A DNA stretch of 64,000 nucleotides from Fasciola hepatica (taxonomy: Eukaryota > Platyhelminthes > Trematoda > Plagiorchiida > Fasciolidae), in assembly GCA_948099385.1 (NCBI GenBank), contig CANUEZ040000107.1, positions 5,704,001-5,768,000 of the forward strand. Reading direction: 5' to 3'. Under the pieces are notes generated by a model. It was not told the origin of the DNA. It was given only the letters and a program-made list of their open reading frames with translations, and searched no databases. Positions within the stretch are counted from its first letter, which is position 1; each line of letters begins with the position of its first letter. Below are positions 47,641 through 60,565 of this stretch, piece after piece. The translations under genes were made by a program, and so were the position numbers.

Positions 47641-47954
47641 CAATATGTAAATACTCATTATCATGCTTTGATACTGCCATTCACCCTCGACTTTGAATCA
47701 TAATAATGTAGAACTATGATTTGTACCTCAAATTACGTTTATTTAAAAACAATATCCAGATTTAAGATAGCCGCTTCTATTCATTCATTGTGCTACTACT
47801 TCATAGTATCTCCCAGTTATTCAAAGTAGACGAAGATGCCTATTTCCAGCGCGAAACCTGGAAATAGGAGAGGCTGTCTTTGTTTCGCAGAAGAATGCTG
47901 CAAGAGACGATTAACCATTTGGGAGTGGGTGCAGTATAAACATACAAAAAGGAG

Positions 47955-48035
47955 TTACGACCCAATGAGAAATGTTTATTAATAATCACGCAATGACTTG
48001 CGTGTGTGTTACCACTGCGCCACCTCACTCCCATC
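47955..48035 (-). repeat. tRNA-derived repeat (A box)
   Basis: The minus strand reads GAGGTGGCGCAGTGGTAACA, a good A box, followed about 50 bp later by a degenerate B-box-like GGGTCGTAACTCC. This is a SINE head or tRNA pseudogene. Confidence 0.45.
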
Positions 48036-48469
48036 CGGACTGATCCGAATTGCCAAGGTAATCTTGTTCAGGTAACGACCTCTAGGACATGATTATGAGG
48101 AATGGAACATTCCAGAGGAATGTTTGCAGAATACCTTTTTTCAAAGAGTATGATTAAGTAGAACGCACAGGTGATATCGATGGTACCCAGTTAACGGTGG
48201 ATGAATGGGTCAATAATTCTTTCTCTCCTTCATACAATGTTCAGTCAAATTTACAACTAATCAGCGCGACAAATCGGGTTGACTTCGTAGGGCATGTGCC
48301 AAAGAAGTTGTTACATTTGTGGTATTTTACTTTCGTTGGACATAACTCTGATATCCTTCTTGGAATCTGATCACTTCGTCTAATTCGTTTAGCACTGTAA
48401 ATCGGTCCGGTGCGAAATGGCTTTGATTACCTTAATAAATTAGTGTGTTTCATTTACTTCCTGTCTATT

Positions 48470-48680
48470 ACATGAAAATCGTAAAATATGTCAGGGAGGG
48501 GTTCACGGTCACTTCGAAGCTACCAAACGTGGAAAGTGATCGGCCGCTGCGCGGAGATTCGAAACCGGGGGACAAAAAGGTCAGAAGCCCACCATGAAGG
48601 CAGTGTGACGACCGCCGGTGATATGTGAGTTTGGCCATCGAGATTACTGATCTGTTGAGTTCTTGTCTACTGGGCATAAA
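48470..48680 (-). repeat. tRNA-derived repeat (B box)
   Basis: The minus strand has CCCCCGGTTTCGAATCTCCG, a slightly expanded B box, in a GC-rich context unlike its AT-rich neighbours. A 69-codon frame overlaps but shows no protein motif. Confidence 0.4.
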
Positions 48681-49616
48681 CTATCGGGGTGTGCATTGTA
48701 TACAAATCACCAAATCGTAGAGTGATACTGCTCTTACCGGCATCATTTTGAACTTCCTGAATATTTGTTGTAGAAATAGGAGCAAGTCAACAGGTAATCT
48801 GTAACGTGTTACGCGAAGCAGCCAGTTAGGCTTTTGGGTACAACAGTTAACTCGAACCCTGTTGGAGTTTCTATATCCCAATACTGAGGCGAATATCACT
48901 TTACTCTAATTATTTGTGTTACTGGATATGGACAAATTGAAAACAATATTGGACATCCGAATGAAGCCGATGTCTGACGGGTAAACATTGCTTAGTACGT
49001 TAACGTCCTCAATTACCATACCTGATAACTTGGGAACGATGAACGGTATCAAAACTTGTTTCATCGAGATGCGGTAAAACTGTAAGTTATATTGGAGGAC
49101 ACACAGCTTAGGCCAAATGATCTCAGTGCATTTGTGCGGTTGATGTACTCCAACATTCTGGTGCACATTGTATGGGAATTCAATTGACTGAATGAAAAAT
49201 TAGATGACATTTTATACAAACAAAGGGCAAACTTCTACCTACCCGATACTTAGGATAATTTGTGTTTGTATTTCCCCCAAGTAGCATGAATAACAACATC
49301 CGGGGTGTATGTTCCATCAAGTGTCACAGACTCTAATCTTGGAGGACATCTAACGTAGATAAGCTGACGTGGAGAGCATGAATGGAAATCAATCACCAGT
49401 ACAGAACTTTGCAACACCGTGATCTGCGGGTATAGTGTTTTACGTCAATTGAATTTAATTTTGAAGACACCATCAGTAAACATAGATTCCCGGACGCCAC
49501 TACAATTTGCAGAAGAAAAGCCAGCCTTTGATTCGTCTGACAACGGTCTGATTTGACTGATACCGAATCAGCTTTTTAGGATTTCGTGGTGCAGAAACAG
49601 GACTTCGGGGTGGGTA
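48681..49616. other. Unassigned stretch
   Basis: Nothing supported. Short minus-strand frames at 48,681-48,899 and 48,906-49,166 have no motifs. Confidence 0.35.
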
Positions 49617-49635
49617 ATATATATATATATATATA
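49617..49635. repeat. (TA)n, likely RTE 3' tail
   Basis: A 19-bp TA run lies at the 3' side of the RTE fragment on the minus strand. RTE elements usually end in short tandem repeats rather than poly-A, which fits this position. Confidence 0.6.
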
Positions 49636-50895
49636 GGTTTGAGATCAAGCAAGGTACCAACAAAACAACAGCAACTACAAAATAGGGGAACGGAAATAAA
49701 GTGTAGTAAAAAGGACAATTATCGAGAGAAAAAGAATGCTGACTACGTTTTGCTATTCAGCGCACTCTTTTTGATGTTTTGTCTTTTTGCCTGGAGGAAC
49801 GACATTTTTGTGACTACGGAGCACGAGAGTTCGACAGACAGACCGTACAGCATTCGTGTCACTGACTTCTTATTTAACCGACTCCTTCAACATCTCTAAC
49901 CAACTACAGTCCTCTTCCCTTGGGCCCCAACAAGGGAGGCGGAAAGCACTAACCGAAGCCCGTGCTGACGCTAGCTTCTTCGTGCCCCTACTCCATTTCG
50001 TGGCCTGGCCGCCGCGTCGCTTCTTCCAGCCCTGCCAAGCACGTCAGAATAGGGCGTGGAAAGATAAACTATGGGCAGGCTTTCCTAAAACATGACCTAG
50101 CCACCGGAGGCGGTGTAGAGCGATCACTCGGTTAGGAGGGCGATTATTTGTGTCTGACACACGACGACGCACCTCGTCATTACTCACCCGATGCTCCTAT
50201 CAGATGTGAGCGATGCTTCGGAGAAATCGGTTATCAAACACGGAAAGACGCTGGGCATCCTCAAGGCGAAGTGTTCAGGTCTCGCAATCGTAGAGGAAAC
50301 ACCATGGATCGCGGCAATGTACACCTGTCCCTCAAGAGAAAGCCGAATGTCACAGCTACGCCACAGTTCCCACAGGTTTGCGAAAGCTGCTCTATCTCTG
50401 GCTATGAACGAACAGAGTCCAACCCCAACCCCCCTCCCCCAGCTGTTATCCAGTTCCCAATATACTTAAAGTCATCGACTAACTTAAGCTGATCGCTATA
50501 GAGGGCGAGAACAGGCACAGGCTCCTATCAAACTTGCAAAATCGTTTTGCACTTGTAAGGCACAAAGTGCATTTCATATCTCAATACCTCAGTCGCCAAG
50601 AGATCCAAAGCATGTTGCATCGCTAGTGGATTATCACTGTGCAAGGCAGTATCATCGGCATATTAGAAGTCGAAAACTCTGTTCCCAAAAGGGGGCAAAA
50701 TCTGGCCACAGGCCCTTCTCGAACTTCAGGTGTGACGATACAACTGGTTGAGGACTGATGCAAACTTCTCAAGTACTCCATTTCTCAACAGACAATTCCA
50801 GAATGCAGTCCTGTCGACAGGGTTGAAGGCCGTGTGGATGTGCAGGAAGACGATGTTTGCTGGTCTTCGGATAGATATGTATATATGGTACATTA
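49636..50895 (-). pseudogene. Decayed RTE-type retrotransposon, 3' half of reverse transcriptase
   Basis: Minus-strand pieces run from about 50,860 to 49,900. IVFLHIHTAFNPVDRTAFWN matches RT motif A (family FLDI.AAFDSVDR). YADDTALHSDNPLAMQHALD near 50,660 holds the catalytic YADD box. LVDDFKYIGNWITAGGG near 50,480-50,430 follows. After it come YDCETWTLRLEDAQRLSVFD, NRFLRSIAHI and EHRVSND, then NRVIALHRLRWLGHVLGKP and WQGWKKRRGGQATKW at about 50,020. These are diagnostic of flatworm RTE proteins. Several stops and frame changes disable it. It is 5'-truncated exactly at the (TA)n of 50,902-50,950 and ends in another TA run. Confidence 0.85.
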
Positions 50896-50898
50896 AAA

Positions 50899-50901
<3 letters not shown>

Positions 50902-50950
<49 letters not shown>
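50902..50950. repeat. (TA)n between two retroelement remnants
   Basis: 49 bp of pure TA. The RTE fragment is cut off on its left and a gypsy fragment on its right. Confidence 0.95.
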
Positions 50951-50953
<3 letters not shown>

Positions 50954-53030
50954 AATACAGCCGCAGCTGCAGATGAAAGCCGTGTTGTGAATGAGTAAAA
51001 ATTTGACGGAAAAATAAATTTTACCGGGTCCATGATATGTAAGTGAACACAGCGATGTTGATATAATGCAGTAAGGCTCTAACCGCAGTTTTTCATTCTT
51101 TCGTGGTTAGGATTGACCTAGTATTCGGGTCAGCTTGGAGGTATTGCACATTGGTGGCCTCTAAGAGAGAGCTTGGTTAGCCTTTGTGAATGCAGCTTTG
51201 GCCGGGGGAGTGAAATCAGTTGCCTTGGTATTGTGTTTGAGAAGGTCAATTGTAAGCGAAGTAAAGGATGCGCCAGGATCAAAAGTTGGTAGTAGCTCAA
51301 ACCTCCCTAGAAACGGCTTGTTAAGTGCGGGAAATGAGAAAATGCTACTCACAGGGACAGATTCTGTACGGAGTCATGTATGTGGAGCAACGTATGTGTC
51401 GTGAACACAGACTTTGCTGAGAGCGCGGTAGTCCCCGCTGGGTTTCCAATGGCTCCAGATGACCTCGGGACCATATACAATGGAAAAGAACATGGAGTGG
51501 AAGATGTTCGGATGATGTTGAGATTCATCACTTGTCCGAATTCATGGCGTGCGATACGGAGTTTTTCCAGGTTGAGTCGGCGCGGTTGAAAAGAAACCGG
51601 TTGGCCTTCGGTGAGTTTGTGATGACGCGCAGTATGAGATGCTGTTTCGGTGAAGTGGAACGATTTTGTGAGGGAGGCGAACTCGCACAAAGTGTCAGCA
51701 AACGGATAATGCGAGATCGCCAACCAAATGCCCAGGGAGTTATTGAGATTATCAAAGACAGTTGTACAAAGCTTGGGTATAGCACCTATCAGCTTGCGAT
51801 TCTTGAGTTCAACTGTGAGACCTAAGTGTGGCAGAAAATTTGCGCTCATTATCGGGGTCTGTACATCCTTCTGGATGTGAATCCATTGAAAACTTCACCA
51901 AAGGCCCAAATAAAATGTAGCAGTGGTCGTGTTGTTTGTCGCTTTTCGTGTGAATTGAGATGTTCTAGGGTGGTGGTGTTTGGGTGGTGGGATGACACCG
52001 ATCTTGGCGCTGGTATCGATAAGAAAGCGGGAGAAACCTGACCGGTCAACGATGTAAAATCGGCGACTTGGACGTGAAGAACCATCCAAAGTCGTTGCGG
52101 TTACTGGATAGATGGAAGTTTGACTGTGTTGTGAAAGCATTGAAGGATCGTAAGGAATTACACTAGGGTGCTTGAGAGATCAACACCATGTTTGGGACCG
52201 GGAAACACGGGATTGTGACCTATGTCGACGAGAGGCCAACTCGTTACACATAGTGCCGGCTTGGTTGCACAAAAATCGGACGGTTTTTTCCGGGTCTAAA
52301 ATGACGCTGTTGATACATGACTGATGAAACAGCGTGTTAGAACTGTGATCGGGGACAGGTTTTGATAACAGCTTGTTTGAATAAAGTGTCTGAAAGCTCT
52401 CTGAAGATGTCACAGTTGAGGCTGAGTCAAGTGATGTTACCTGAAGAGAAAGTCTATCAGCAGAGTAAAACTTCACCATCCTGTTTGCAGGCCGAGCTTG
52501 TTTGTTAAAAGAGGCATTAGGTTCTAGCATGGACAGAACCTGAGGCAATAGCGAAGGCAGTTTATCGACCTATATCTCCCGGAAAATGGCGTCATCCATC
52601 TTGCTTCCAGCCACCATGGACTGTTTGTGGCGCATAAGACGAGACGACTTTTTATCTCCGATTTAAACCGAACTAAACAGCTCATGGAGCATTTTTGTGA
52701 CTAATTTTCTGGTGCTATGGATGACTGCTTCCTTGGGTTTGGTGTACGAAGCCTCTGATGGAATAGGATCGAGGAGGTCTTCCACGGTGAAGTCGAACGG
52801 GATAGCCTGGATAGCATGAGCCTATTTGGCACATTTGCTTGTTATGCAACGAGTGGTACATACGGCCTTTGTCTTTCTAAACCCCAGTCGAGGATTGGTC
52901 GAAACAAAAGCAGGCAATATGAGGGAAGACACGGGGATGTTGGTGGGTTCGTTGTCGGACGTGGATAAGTGTATGGGATTCGGGTCAATAAACGCTTGGC
53001 CAAACTTAGCGATCAGAAGTCAGTGAACAA
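50951..53030 (-). pseudogene. Third decayed Ty3/gypsy element, gag to RNase H
   Basis: This runs on the minus strand. Gag spans about 52,990-52,200: FDFTVEDLLDPIPSEASYTK, then LVTKMLHELF, KLPSLLPQVLSML. Protease lies near 52,070-52,000: RRFYIVDRSGFSRFLIDTSA, where the catalytic DTG is DTS. It continues at 51,849 with FLPHLGLTVELKNRKLIGA. Reverse transcriptase follows at 51,620-51,360: QPRRLNLEKLRIARHEFGQV, MNLNIIRTSSTPCSFPLYMV and IHDSVQNL, the family RRL.PE.L..AK.EF start of gypsy RT. RNase H starts at 51,230-51,160: PAKAAFTKANQAL. Much of the RT catalytic core is missing between these pieces, and the element is cut at (TA)n. It is of a different subtype from the CsRn1-like copies in the palindrome. 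Confidence 0.75.
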
Positions 53031-53285
53031 CACCAACCCGAGCTTCAGTCACTACAATTTTCAAAATTATTGAATGCCAAGGCCAGCTTCAAGGGAGGCA
53101 AAATCCCGGGCTCACTAATTTTGTAGTGTGCTAACTAATCTGAAGCTTTCACTAAGTTAATGTAAAACAATCTAGGAAGAATTTACCAAGTCAAAAAAGG
53201 TGGAGGGGCGTGGGCTGATGGATAGACATAAAAAAGTATGTACCATAGGAATAAAAATAAAACAAATAGTGTAAAATTAACTCAC

Positions 53286-53376
53286 AGCTGTTCTTGGTTC
53301 TCCCTGTAGATACCTGGGTACTAAAAGTCTACTGTCGAGCAACGTCTTTAGTGCAACTCCGTTCAGCTGCAGGGAC
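53286..53376 (-). CDS. Possible internal exon
   Basis: This 91-nt minus-strand stretch enters with one leftover base after TCTGACGTCAG, which is preceded by a pyrimidine-rich region. It reads SLQLNGVALKTLLDSRLLVP, RYLQGEPRTA and leaves in phase 0 at a GTGAGT donor. Its phases resemble those of the FIQ exons but the sequence is unrelated. It could also be part of the neighbouring LTR-element sequence. No family is recognised. Confidence 0.35.
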
Positions 53377-53599
53377 CTGACGTCAGATTTTGATATGACC
53401 GAGATAGTGAGGAGAAGAGTGCTAAAATGCCACTGTGCAAGTCTCCTAAAACGTCTATTTATCACTGGTTGAGTGATTTCGCGTTACGCGGTATTGCGTA
53501 TGTTGATTGTCCATATTTAAAACTTCGGTACGACAAATAAGTACTGCATCAAGGGACTTTGTTAAAACATGGGAAAAGTAGGGAATATACTGGTACATA

Positions 53600-56500
53600 C
53601 ACACGCTTAGACTAATGACTAGAGTCCAGGAACAGATTGGATTGGAAAAGGACAAAAAGCTTCTTCACAAAGGTAAAATACACAGCCGAATCTAAAAATG
53701 TAAATTTCAACAATTTCATGATTTGCCCGTAAGTTGAACTGCAACTCACGTTTAGTGTGTCGCAAGGCGTAAATTTGACCGACATCTTGTTGCACATATT
53801 TTTTCTGTCACTTTGAAACGTTTCAATGCTAGTCAGTTCGAGGAACCCAAGCGACACTATTGAAGAGGCTTGTGACTAGAAGTGAAATCCTCTTGGCTAT
53901 GATACGTTTGTAATCGAAACCTACACGCCTTTCGACATCACGATCTGTACTATGCTGGAGTGGGTTTCATTTGTTAACTGTTAACAATATTCCATCCTTT
54001 CACCATCGAGCCTTCTATTCGGTGGTATCTGCCTATGCTTCTGTGCCATCGTGTTTTATTGCACGGATACTACTGCTACTCAACACATTATAGATCGTGC
54101 CTGCCTCATGACCGATTTGTACACTCCGTGAGCAGATATTCTATTAATCATCGGTTAGCATCCAATGCGTCAAGGTCAGCACGGTGTCAAAGAGATTTTT
54201 CGAGACCAGAAAAGGGAGAGGAAGAATGCACTTGTATAAAATAAATCCCCCGAATTTCTTGCAAGGAACTAAAATCAGTTTCTGGTAATAAATCAACTCC
54301 TGGAATGAGAGTAGGAAGGAGCGAGGGTATTGCAAACACAACAACGCAGAAATCTGTCGGGTAATAATACAAAGGGAATATCTCAGGTTTTCTTTGTGCG
54401 TAAAATGTGCTTCAAGAGTTACTCTACAAACTGCAAATAAATTTTTGTCCCAAAGGTCGGAGTTACTTCTCAAAACGACTCCAAATCATATACCTCTTTG
54501 GAATTGTCCAACTGGAACTTCAAAATTTTTTCCCAGCTCTCCCTTTGCAGGTGGCACAAAAAATCAAAACCCAGTATATCTTAAAAATAGTTTAGGACAA
54601 ATAAGTCTTTTTGATATTGTGTGAGGAGTAAAATGGAGTAAACGCAGTACCAATTAGCGTGGACGGTCTGCCGCATATTTCATCTGTTTGTACTTAGTTT
54701 TTAGTTTGACTCAAAAACGTGGCCGTTGCGGTCGTCCTGTTGCAGTGGACACAGCTTTTTCATGTTACGAACAGATTCTCCACTTCCAGCTTTTTCTGCA
54801 AATGAAACGTGGTTGCTCGATTCGTCCAGTATAAAATGCCCCATTCGATTGTGATGAAACACCCTTTAACCAGTATAGCTTCCCGCACAGCCACTACCTT
54901 TACCGTCTTTTTGGGCCTAGGGATGAACGCTGACTTCGGTGGAGTAATCTTTGCTTTGGCAAAGGAAAAATTGCTGCATCTTCGGACATCTAGTTCTACC
55001 TAGCTGCCATACGCTTTCACTCGGTAGTCCCGTTTGATGCGTCAGAGAACAAGTGTAACAGCACACACTGCACCGTAGTGGGTGATATACTTCTTATAAC
55101 AAACAAAAATCACCTGCAGTTTATTTGTCTTTGGAGTGATCGCTCGCTGGTGGGGTGAGTATCACCTTATTTCCGTGCCATCTGGGCGAAAGTGCACTTT
55201 TTCCGTATAGCCTGGTTCCCGTTTGCTTTATATGGCCTCAATATTTACACGTTTTGACGGGTTTCCTGTGCTCCGCTCCCCCACCCATTCCCTAGTGTAC
55301 GTCAAACGTTTGAATGCCCATTTCTCAGTTCATCAGTAGGCAATTCGGGACCGGTAGCTTATACAGATTTATTTATTATTGCTCATCGGGATGTCGCGTC
55401 TTTGAGTTATTCACTGAAAGCGCCAATTGGTCGTCTCGTGAGGAGCGTTGCATTCGTGAAATAAGCAGCTGAATTCAGCATCGTGTAATTGGTTTGGTTC
55501 CTCATGGATAATTACCTCAGCAACGGCTAAGCACTTTACTGTCGCCGATTCTCAAACATCTTGCGTCAATGATCCGAGAAGTGCCCAGCCAAGTATCGTG
55601 CACAAAGCTAGTGCTTCCTTTCGATTGCCTACTCTCTAGCCCAACACCCAGTGCGCCGCAGGTACATCACATCAACATCAGAATGTAATATCTTTGACGT
55701 GTGACCATCTGTTAGCGAATAGTCCAGTGGAATCAGCGCGTCTCATTGACAAACCTTCTACGGCCTAAGCCAAATGTACGATAACCATTTCGTTGTCCAC
55801 GGTCGGTGTCAGTTTTGATATCACCTCTACTTATTTGGTTTCGCGCGTGTTGCCGACCGTACTTATCACTAGGATCGTTCGTTCGCTGGGAATGTTAAGT
55901 CGGTCGATTAACCCACGGGCAACTAGCGCAAAGTTGGACCCGCTGTCCAAATAGCTGTGGCCATCTCTATCTCTCCGGAGTCATGTCTCCTACTGGGGCT
56001 TTAAACAATGGTACCGGTCTCTTAGAGTTAGTGCACACGATTTTACACTCAATTGCTGTCAGGTCTTCTGATCCTATTTGGTGTGTAGGAGCTGATGGTG
56101 ACTGCCGTTTCGCCCTTCAAGACCGCATTTTATACGCGCAACTTCTCGGTGACTATCTTTAAGGCATGTGAAACAGACCCCGATTCTTTCGACAATTGCC
56201 CAGATATCAGCTGTCCGTCATTTCTAAGAATCTTGGACATTCGGTGTATTGGTGGAGAACCCACAAAACTCGTTATTAGTTAGTTTCTAATCGCCATAGA
56301 TTTCTTTTGTGTTTGACCACGGTTGACGTCCAGATTTGGGGTTTGTTACCCTGGTTTGGGAATACTCAGTCAGCCGTTCTACCCTGCTACTTTCTATCAC
56401 GATCAGTCAAAGCTGGTTGTTTTTGATACTTCTCTGCTAATCGGTGAGTCCCTCGAACGTGGCCTAACCGTCAAGATCATAGATTCTTCCAGCCTCCACT

Positions 56501-57335
56501 GCCCTGCGGCCTCGAAGTTCGACTGGTAGGCACAAGACAACTGATTCGAGCGTGCGTAGTGCATTGCGATCCGAGCTATGGCCTAGGTGATGTAGGGCAG
56601 TTTACTACTTGGGCCATCAGTTTGGACAGTGAACTCAACTCGTCTCTCGTATGCCCGGCTCCAGAAATTACTCTAACCGTTGTAACTCCGATTAGTTGAC
56701 CAAACTTTTTTCAGTATATTCCGTGCCCCGGCCTAGCCCACCTCGGAATCCAACATGTCATAACCATCTATAACCTCGTTAGATCTTCCACGACCATAGC
56801 ACACTAAATACCTTCAAATCAATAGAGTTTTCATAATTTTTTCTGATCTGATAGTACGTTTCCGGGAGTCCTTCAAATGGATTTAGTTTCACTGTGAGAA
56901 GATTGATCTTTTGCCAGAAGAAGGGACTGATTTTATTCCTGTTCGATCAATATAATCTCAGTAGGACAACTCTCGACCTATCAGGTTTGGCTCGGTTGTC
57001 TCTTTTCTCTCATGTTTTGATCTCTACCTGTTCTCGAGCTAGCGTTAACTCAAATTCAAACCGGGACACTCTAGACTGGCACAAATCGATACGATTTAGT
57101 TCCAGGTTATCTGGTGTAATGCATGAGACCTATTACTATCTCAAGAACCAGAATGACTCACAACTCCCGCCCTTCTCCATCGACATTTTGCTGTATTTTC
57201 TGCTGGTTTCACAATGCCCTTGTTTCTCTTTGAGCATTTCCAATGAATTTGCTTGCCGAGGTCCCACTTGAGTACTGCGGCTCGGTATTCCGAATTGGAG
57301 TAGTGTGTAGCAACTTCATACGAATCCCCGAGCAA
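53600..57335 (-). pseudogene. Decayed BEL/Pao retrotransposon
   Basis: The minus strand carries the signature series of BEL/Pao elements between about 56,240 and 55,600. A gag zinc-knuckle region reads IGVCFTCLKDSHR, then a GRNGSHHQLLHTK piece (family C..CL...H, NHH.LLH). The protease follows: LDSGSNFALVARGLIDRLNI at about 55,950-55,890 (family DTGS...L). Then comes DVPAAHWVLGQRVGN, with one stop inside it, near 55,660, and ILGWALLGSL (family LGW.V.G). The region upstream to 57,335 is probably gag but unrecognisable. Downstream to about 53,600 would be RT and RNase H; only weak matches such as SLGFLELTSIETF (family P.LELTAA) are seen. Stops are frequent. The gag-protease core is confident; the outer limits are not. 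Confidence 0.6.
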
Positions 57336-60300
57336 AACCGTGACTAATTTGTAAAGTTCTACTGTACTAGATTAAAAATCGGGAGATGTACAATAATGTG
57401 CAAACTTCAGGTATGCGATCAAAATGAAGGCTACATGCCCAGCTCTCCTAAGCACGAGAGTCACGATGGTTTAAATCCAGGTTCAAAAGTGGCTGGTCTC
57501 ACACAAACAAACCATTTTATATACGTGTGACTTGTGTCAAGATACTATTCGGAATAATATCCGAAATAATCAAATTCATAAAGCATGTAGAAGGATGGAA
57601 ATGGTTTTCAATGTCTATTTTTTTGTCTCGTAGAAAGTCGCTGTATGGTACGCTTTGCATTTGCCACGAAATCCCGCGGACTTTGGAATCAGCATTCCTA
57701 TCTCGATTCACCGTGATCGCCAACGTTTTCTCCCTGCAATGACTACCTATATGGCTTTCGAAAATCATAATGGTTAGAGGTTACCAGACGCTGGGTGTCA
57801 CTGATGTGACATACTCGTGTGGAAATTCAAGCAGTCGATTTCATTAGCAAAGAATCTGGTTTACACTCGACCAACATTAGGATTCTGGCATACCACTGAT
57901 TTTGCCCCTTCAACATCCTATGGTGGAGATACACTCACGTATTTCGTACATATTCATACGCCTTCGAATATCAGTTTTATTCTCCTAATTTACTAAAAAT
58001 TTTTGGAAGAATGCCATGTAGCCTAATAGGGGCTACTTCAGTGACATCGAGACTCCGGAACAAACCTTTTTCGGTCTGCGATCTGCCGTGATGTTTGATT
58101 TTAACTATGCTGCTTCTTCGGCTGCGTGACTTTCCATGAACTCAATAGACCCGAAGTTTCCGATGGCTCTGCTTTTACACAATTCCAGTTTTCACTGTTT
58201 TCGCGCATGTGGTTTTGCTTCCGCTTCGCCGCTGTGTTGGTTTGCATTCAAGTATTGCTCTTAATAATGTCATTTCGGTACCACAATATGCATATCCCAT
58301 ATTTTCATCTGTTTGCCGACTGCAGTTATTCCTGTTTATTCCATTGAGGGGATTTTGGTGGCAAAAGGTGCCTTAAAACTCAAAAGAAGACACGTTCGGA
58401 GGTCGCAAACTGTGTGTATTCTATAGAGTTCATTCACAGTACATGTGTTTGTTTTTCTTGCATGACTGCTGAGGAAGCCCCATATTCGTTCCGCATACTT
58501 TCGTTTTCAACGTACAGATGTATCCATTTAACCTTTACTGATTTGTCCTACCAATACGTTCGGAAATGCTAGTTTTCAATCCCTATGTATTTTCGTAGTG
58601 GATATGTTGTCCTCAAAGATGTTGACTGTGGTATGTATTATCAATATGCCAATTTTTTGTAGTAATGAAGATTAAGTCACGTTGAAGGACTTGAGGCTCG
58701 GGCCAAAAGATCGGTCTAGATTCTTGCACTAGTGAGCTTTTCACTAAACCACAAAGTGGTACAACTTTTTTTGTTTTTTGTTGTTGTTGTGTTTGTTCAC
58801 CTCCATTGAGGAACATAATTATAACTCAGTTGGCTGTTAGGAGCCCATCAGCTATGCGATTGCTAACTGAGTTCTTACCCAAGTCAATCAGTTTACAATA
58901 GGTTTGTTTCCAGTCGTTTGGCTGGATGACGTTCTTGAGGATATTCCTTCAATGCGATCCTTGCTATGTTCCGGTCATTTGGAGTGAAGAGCACCGTGAC
59001 GTCATACAAAACTGTGTTTCGTCCCCTTCTTCTGAAATACTGAAGTACTTCCAGGACCTATTAAATTTAAGTTATGGAGTGGTTTGATTCACTTTTTATT
59101 GGTTCCAGTTGGCAGCCGTAATAGCAATAGCCTGTTGCAGATATGAGACTGTTTCCCGTAAGCTGTTTCCATTTGACACTGGTGAAGCTGCTAGTGTCAT
59201 TCGAAAACAAGCAGGTGATAAGACCAGTCCACCAACCCATCACCTAAGTGGCACCTAAGACAAACCTACTTCTTCTTGCGGCCGTGAGTCTTTTAGGCTC
59301 AAATTGGGCTTGAATCTCCATTTCCCGGAGGTTTTCTTGGTAGCATTGGTCCCGTATCCCATTCTAGGCATCAATCTCCCTGGGTTTTTTGACCTAATAG
59401 TTGGTACACAAGGCCGGAGAGTTTTATACGGGTTGATTTCCATGAATATTTGTGTTTCTTGTATCTGTGGTTTATGATTTTTGTGCTTTCTTGATCACTG
59501 GGTTCAGGTCGCGAAAGCAGCACGTAAACAACTGGCCCACAACACGGTTTGACTGCAAAAAATTATCGATGATTAGTGAAACAGTTCCTTAGGCTTCATT
59601 AGAGACTTCCCTAGCTAATAAATGTGAATTATAACTAGGAAACTTTTCTGGAGTTAGAATGATGGAACTTTGTTCATCCTCTACTTTTATTTGCACGCTC
59701 TCTTCGTTTCACATATTTGCTTGACCTGCAGCTACTCGGCGGCCAAATTGCAGATTTTTCACACCACCGAAAGACTAGGCCTTCGAGCTCATTCAAAACG
59801 TTTCCTGTGCCTAAATGTTTCTCGTTTCTCATTTCACCTGAAGTTGCGGTGAAAGCTGCATAGGCAGAACTGTCTCAACCAAAGAATGGGGAAGCATGTA
59901 CTAAAAAGGCTAGTGCAGTAAATGAGTTATCCCTCGCCAGGACGGCAAATTACCTCAAGAAACCCAGATTCATCGATTGTGAAACAACCTTTGGCCGTTC
60001 TTAATCACATTGATCTGAGTCACGCGTCGAACGGAAGTACTCCACATGTTCCTTAGACGGAATGACATTGATTTCTCGAAACAAACTTGAGTGCCCCTTT
60101 AGAAGACACTCGGCGAACAACCTGTGGGTCACCGTCCCCTAAGTAAGACTGTATACCCAACGAGACTGCCAGTTATCCTGGAACGAACCTGTTTTTTGTT
60201 CTCCTTTTGGTAGTCCATCATTCAAAATCACAAAATTTGGATCCCTTGGTAGCTGAAGCATAATGATAACTTTTCGGTATCCAAGGCCAAGAATCTGGAG

Positions 60301-60565
60301 GTCCACTGAACAAAATCACAAGTTCCGTGACCCGATCCGATCTGCTCTGAGTTTATCTTAGGGAGTTGGCCAGTGGAGCACTTAGAGAGACGATCAGGAG
60401 ACTCTTAATTCAAATTTAGGATCTTTCCTGTTAGCTTAGGCGTCGCGACAGTCCTCCACCTGTCCAAGAGACAGGAACGTGATTTTCGAAAACGAAATTG
60501 ATTATTACCCAAGGGGATACTAAGAAGACCGTCCAGTTTCCCTTGTACTGCCTGGGCAGAGTGAA
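57336..60565. other. Unassigned stretch
   Basis: No gene or element was recognised in these 3.2 kb. Frames of 60-83 codons (57,517-57,768; 58,126-58,347; 59,255-59,443; 59,670-59,852) have no motifs or splice patterns that I can support. Confidence 0.35.

Noticed and set aside
49639..49899. Plus-strand frame with a hydrophobic segment (DYVLLFSALFLMFCLFAW)
   Set aside because: It lies antisense to the 3' end of the RTE element and its TA tail, so the frame is most likely incidental.
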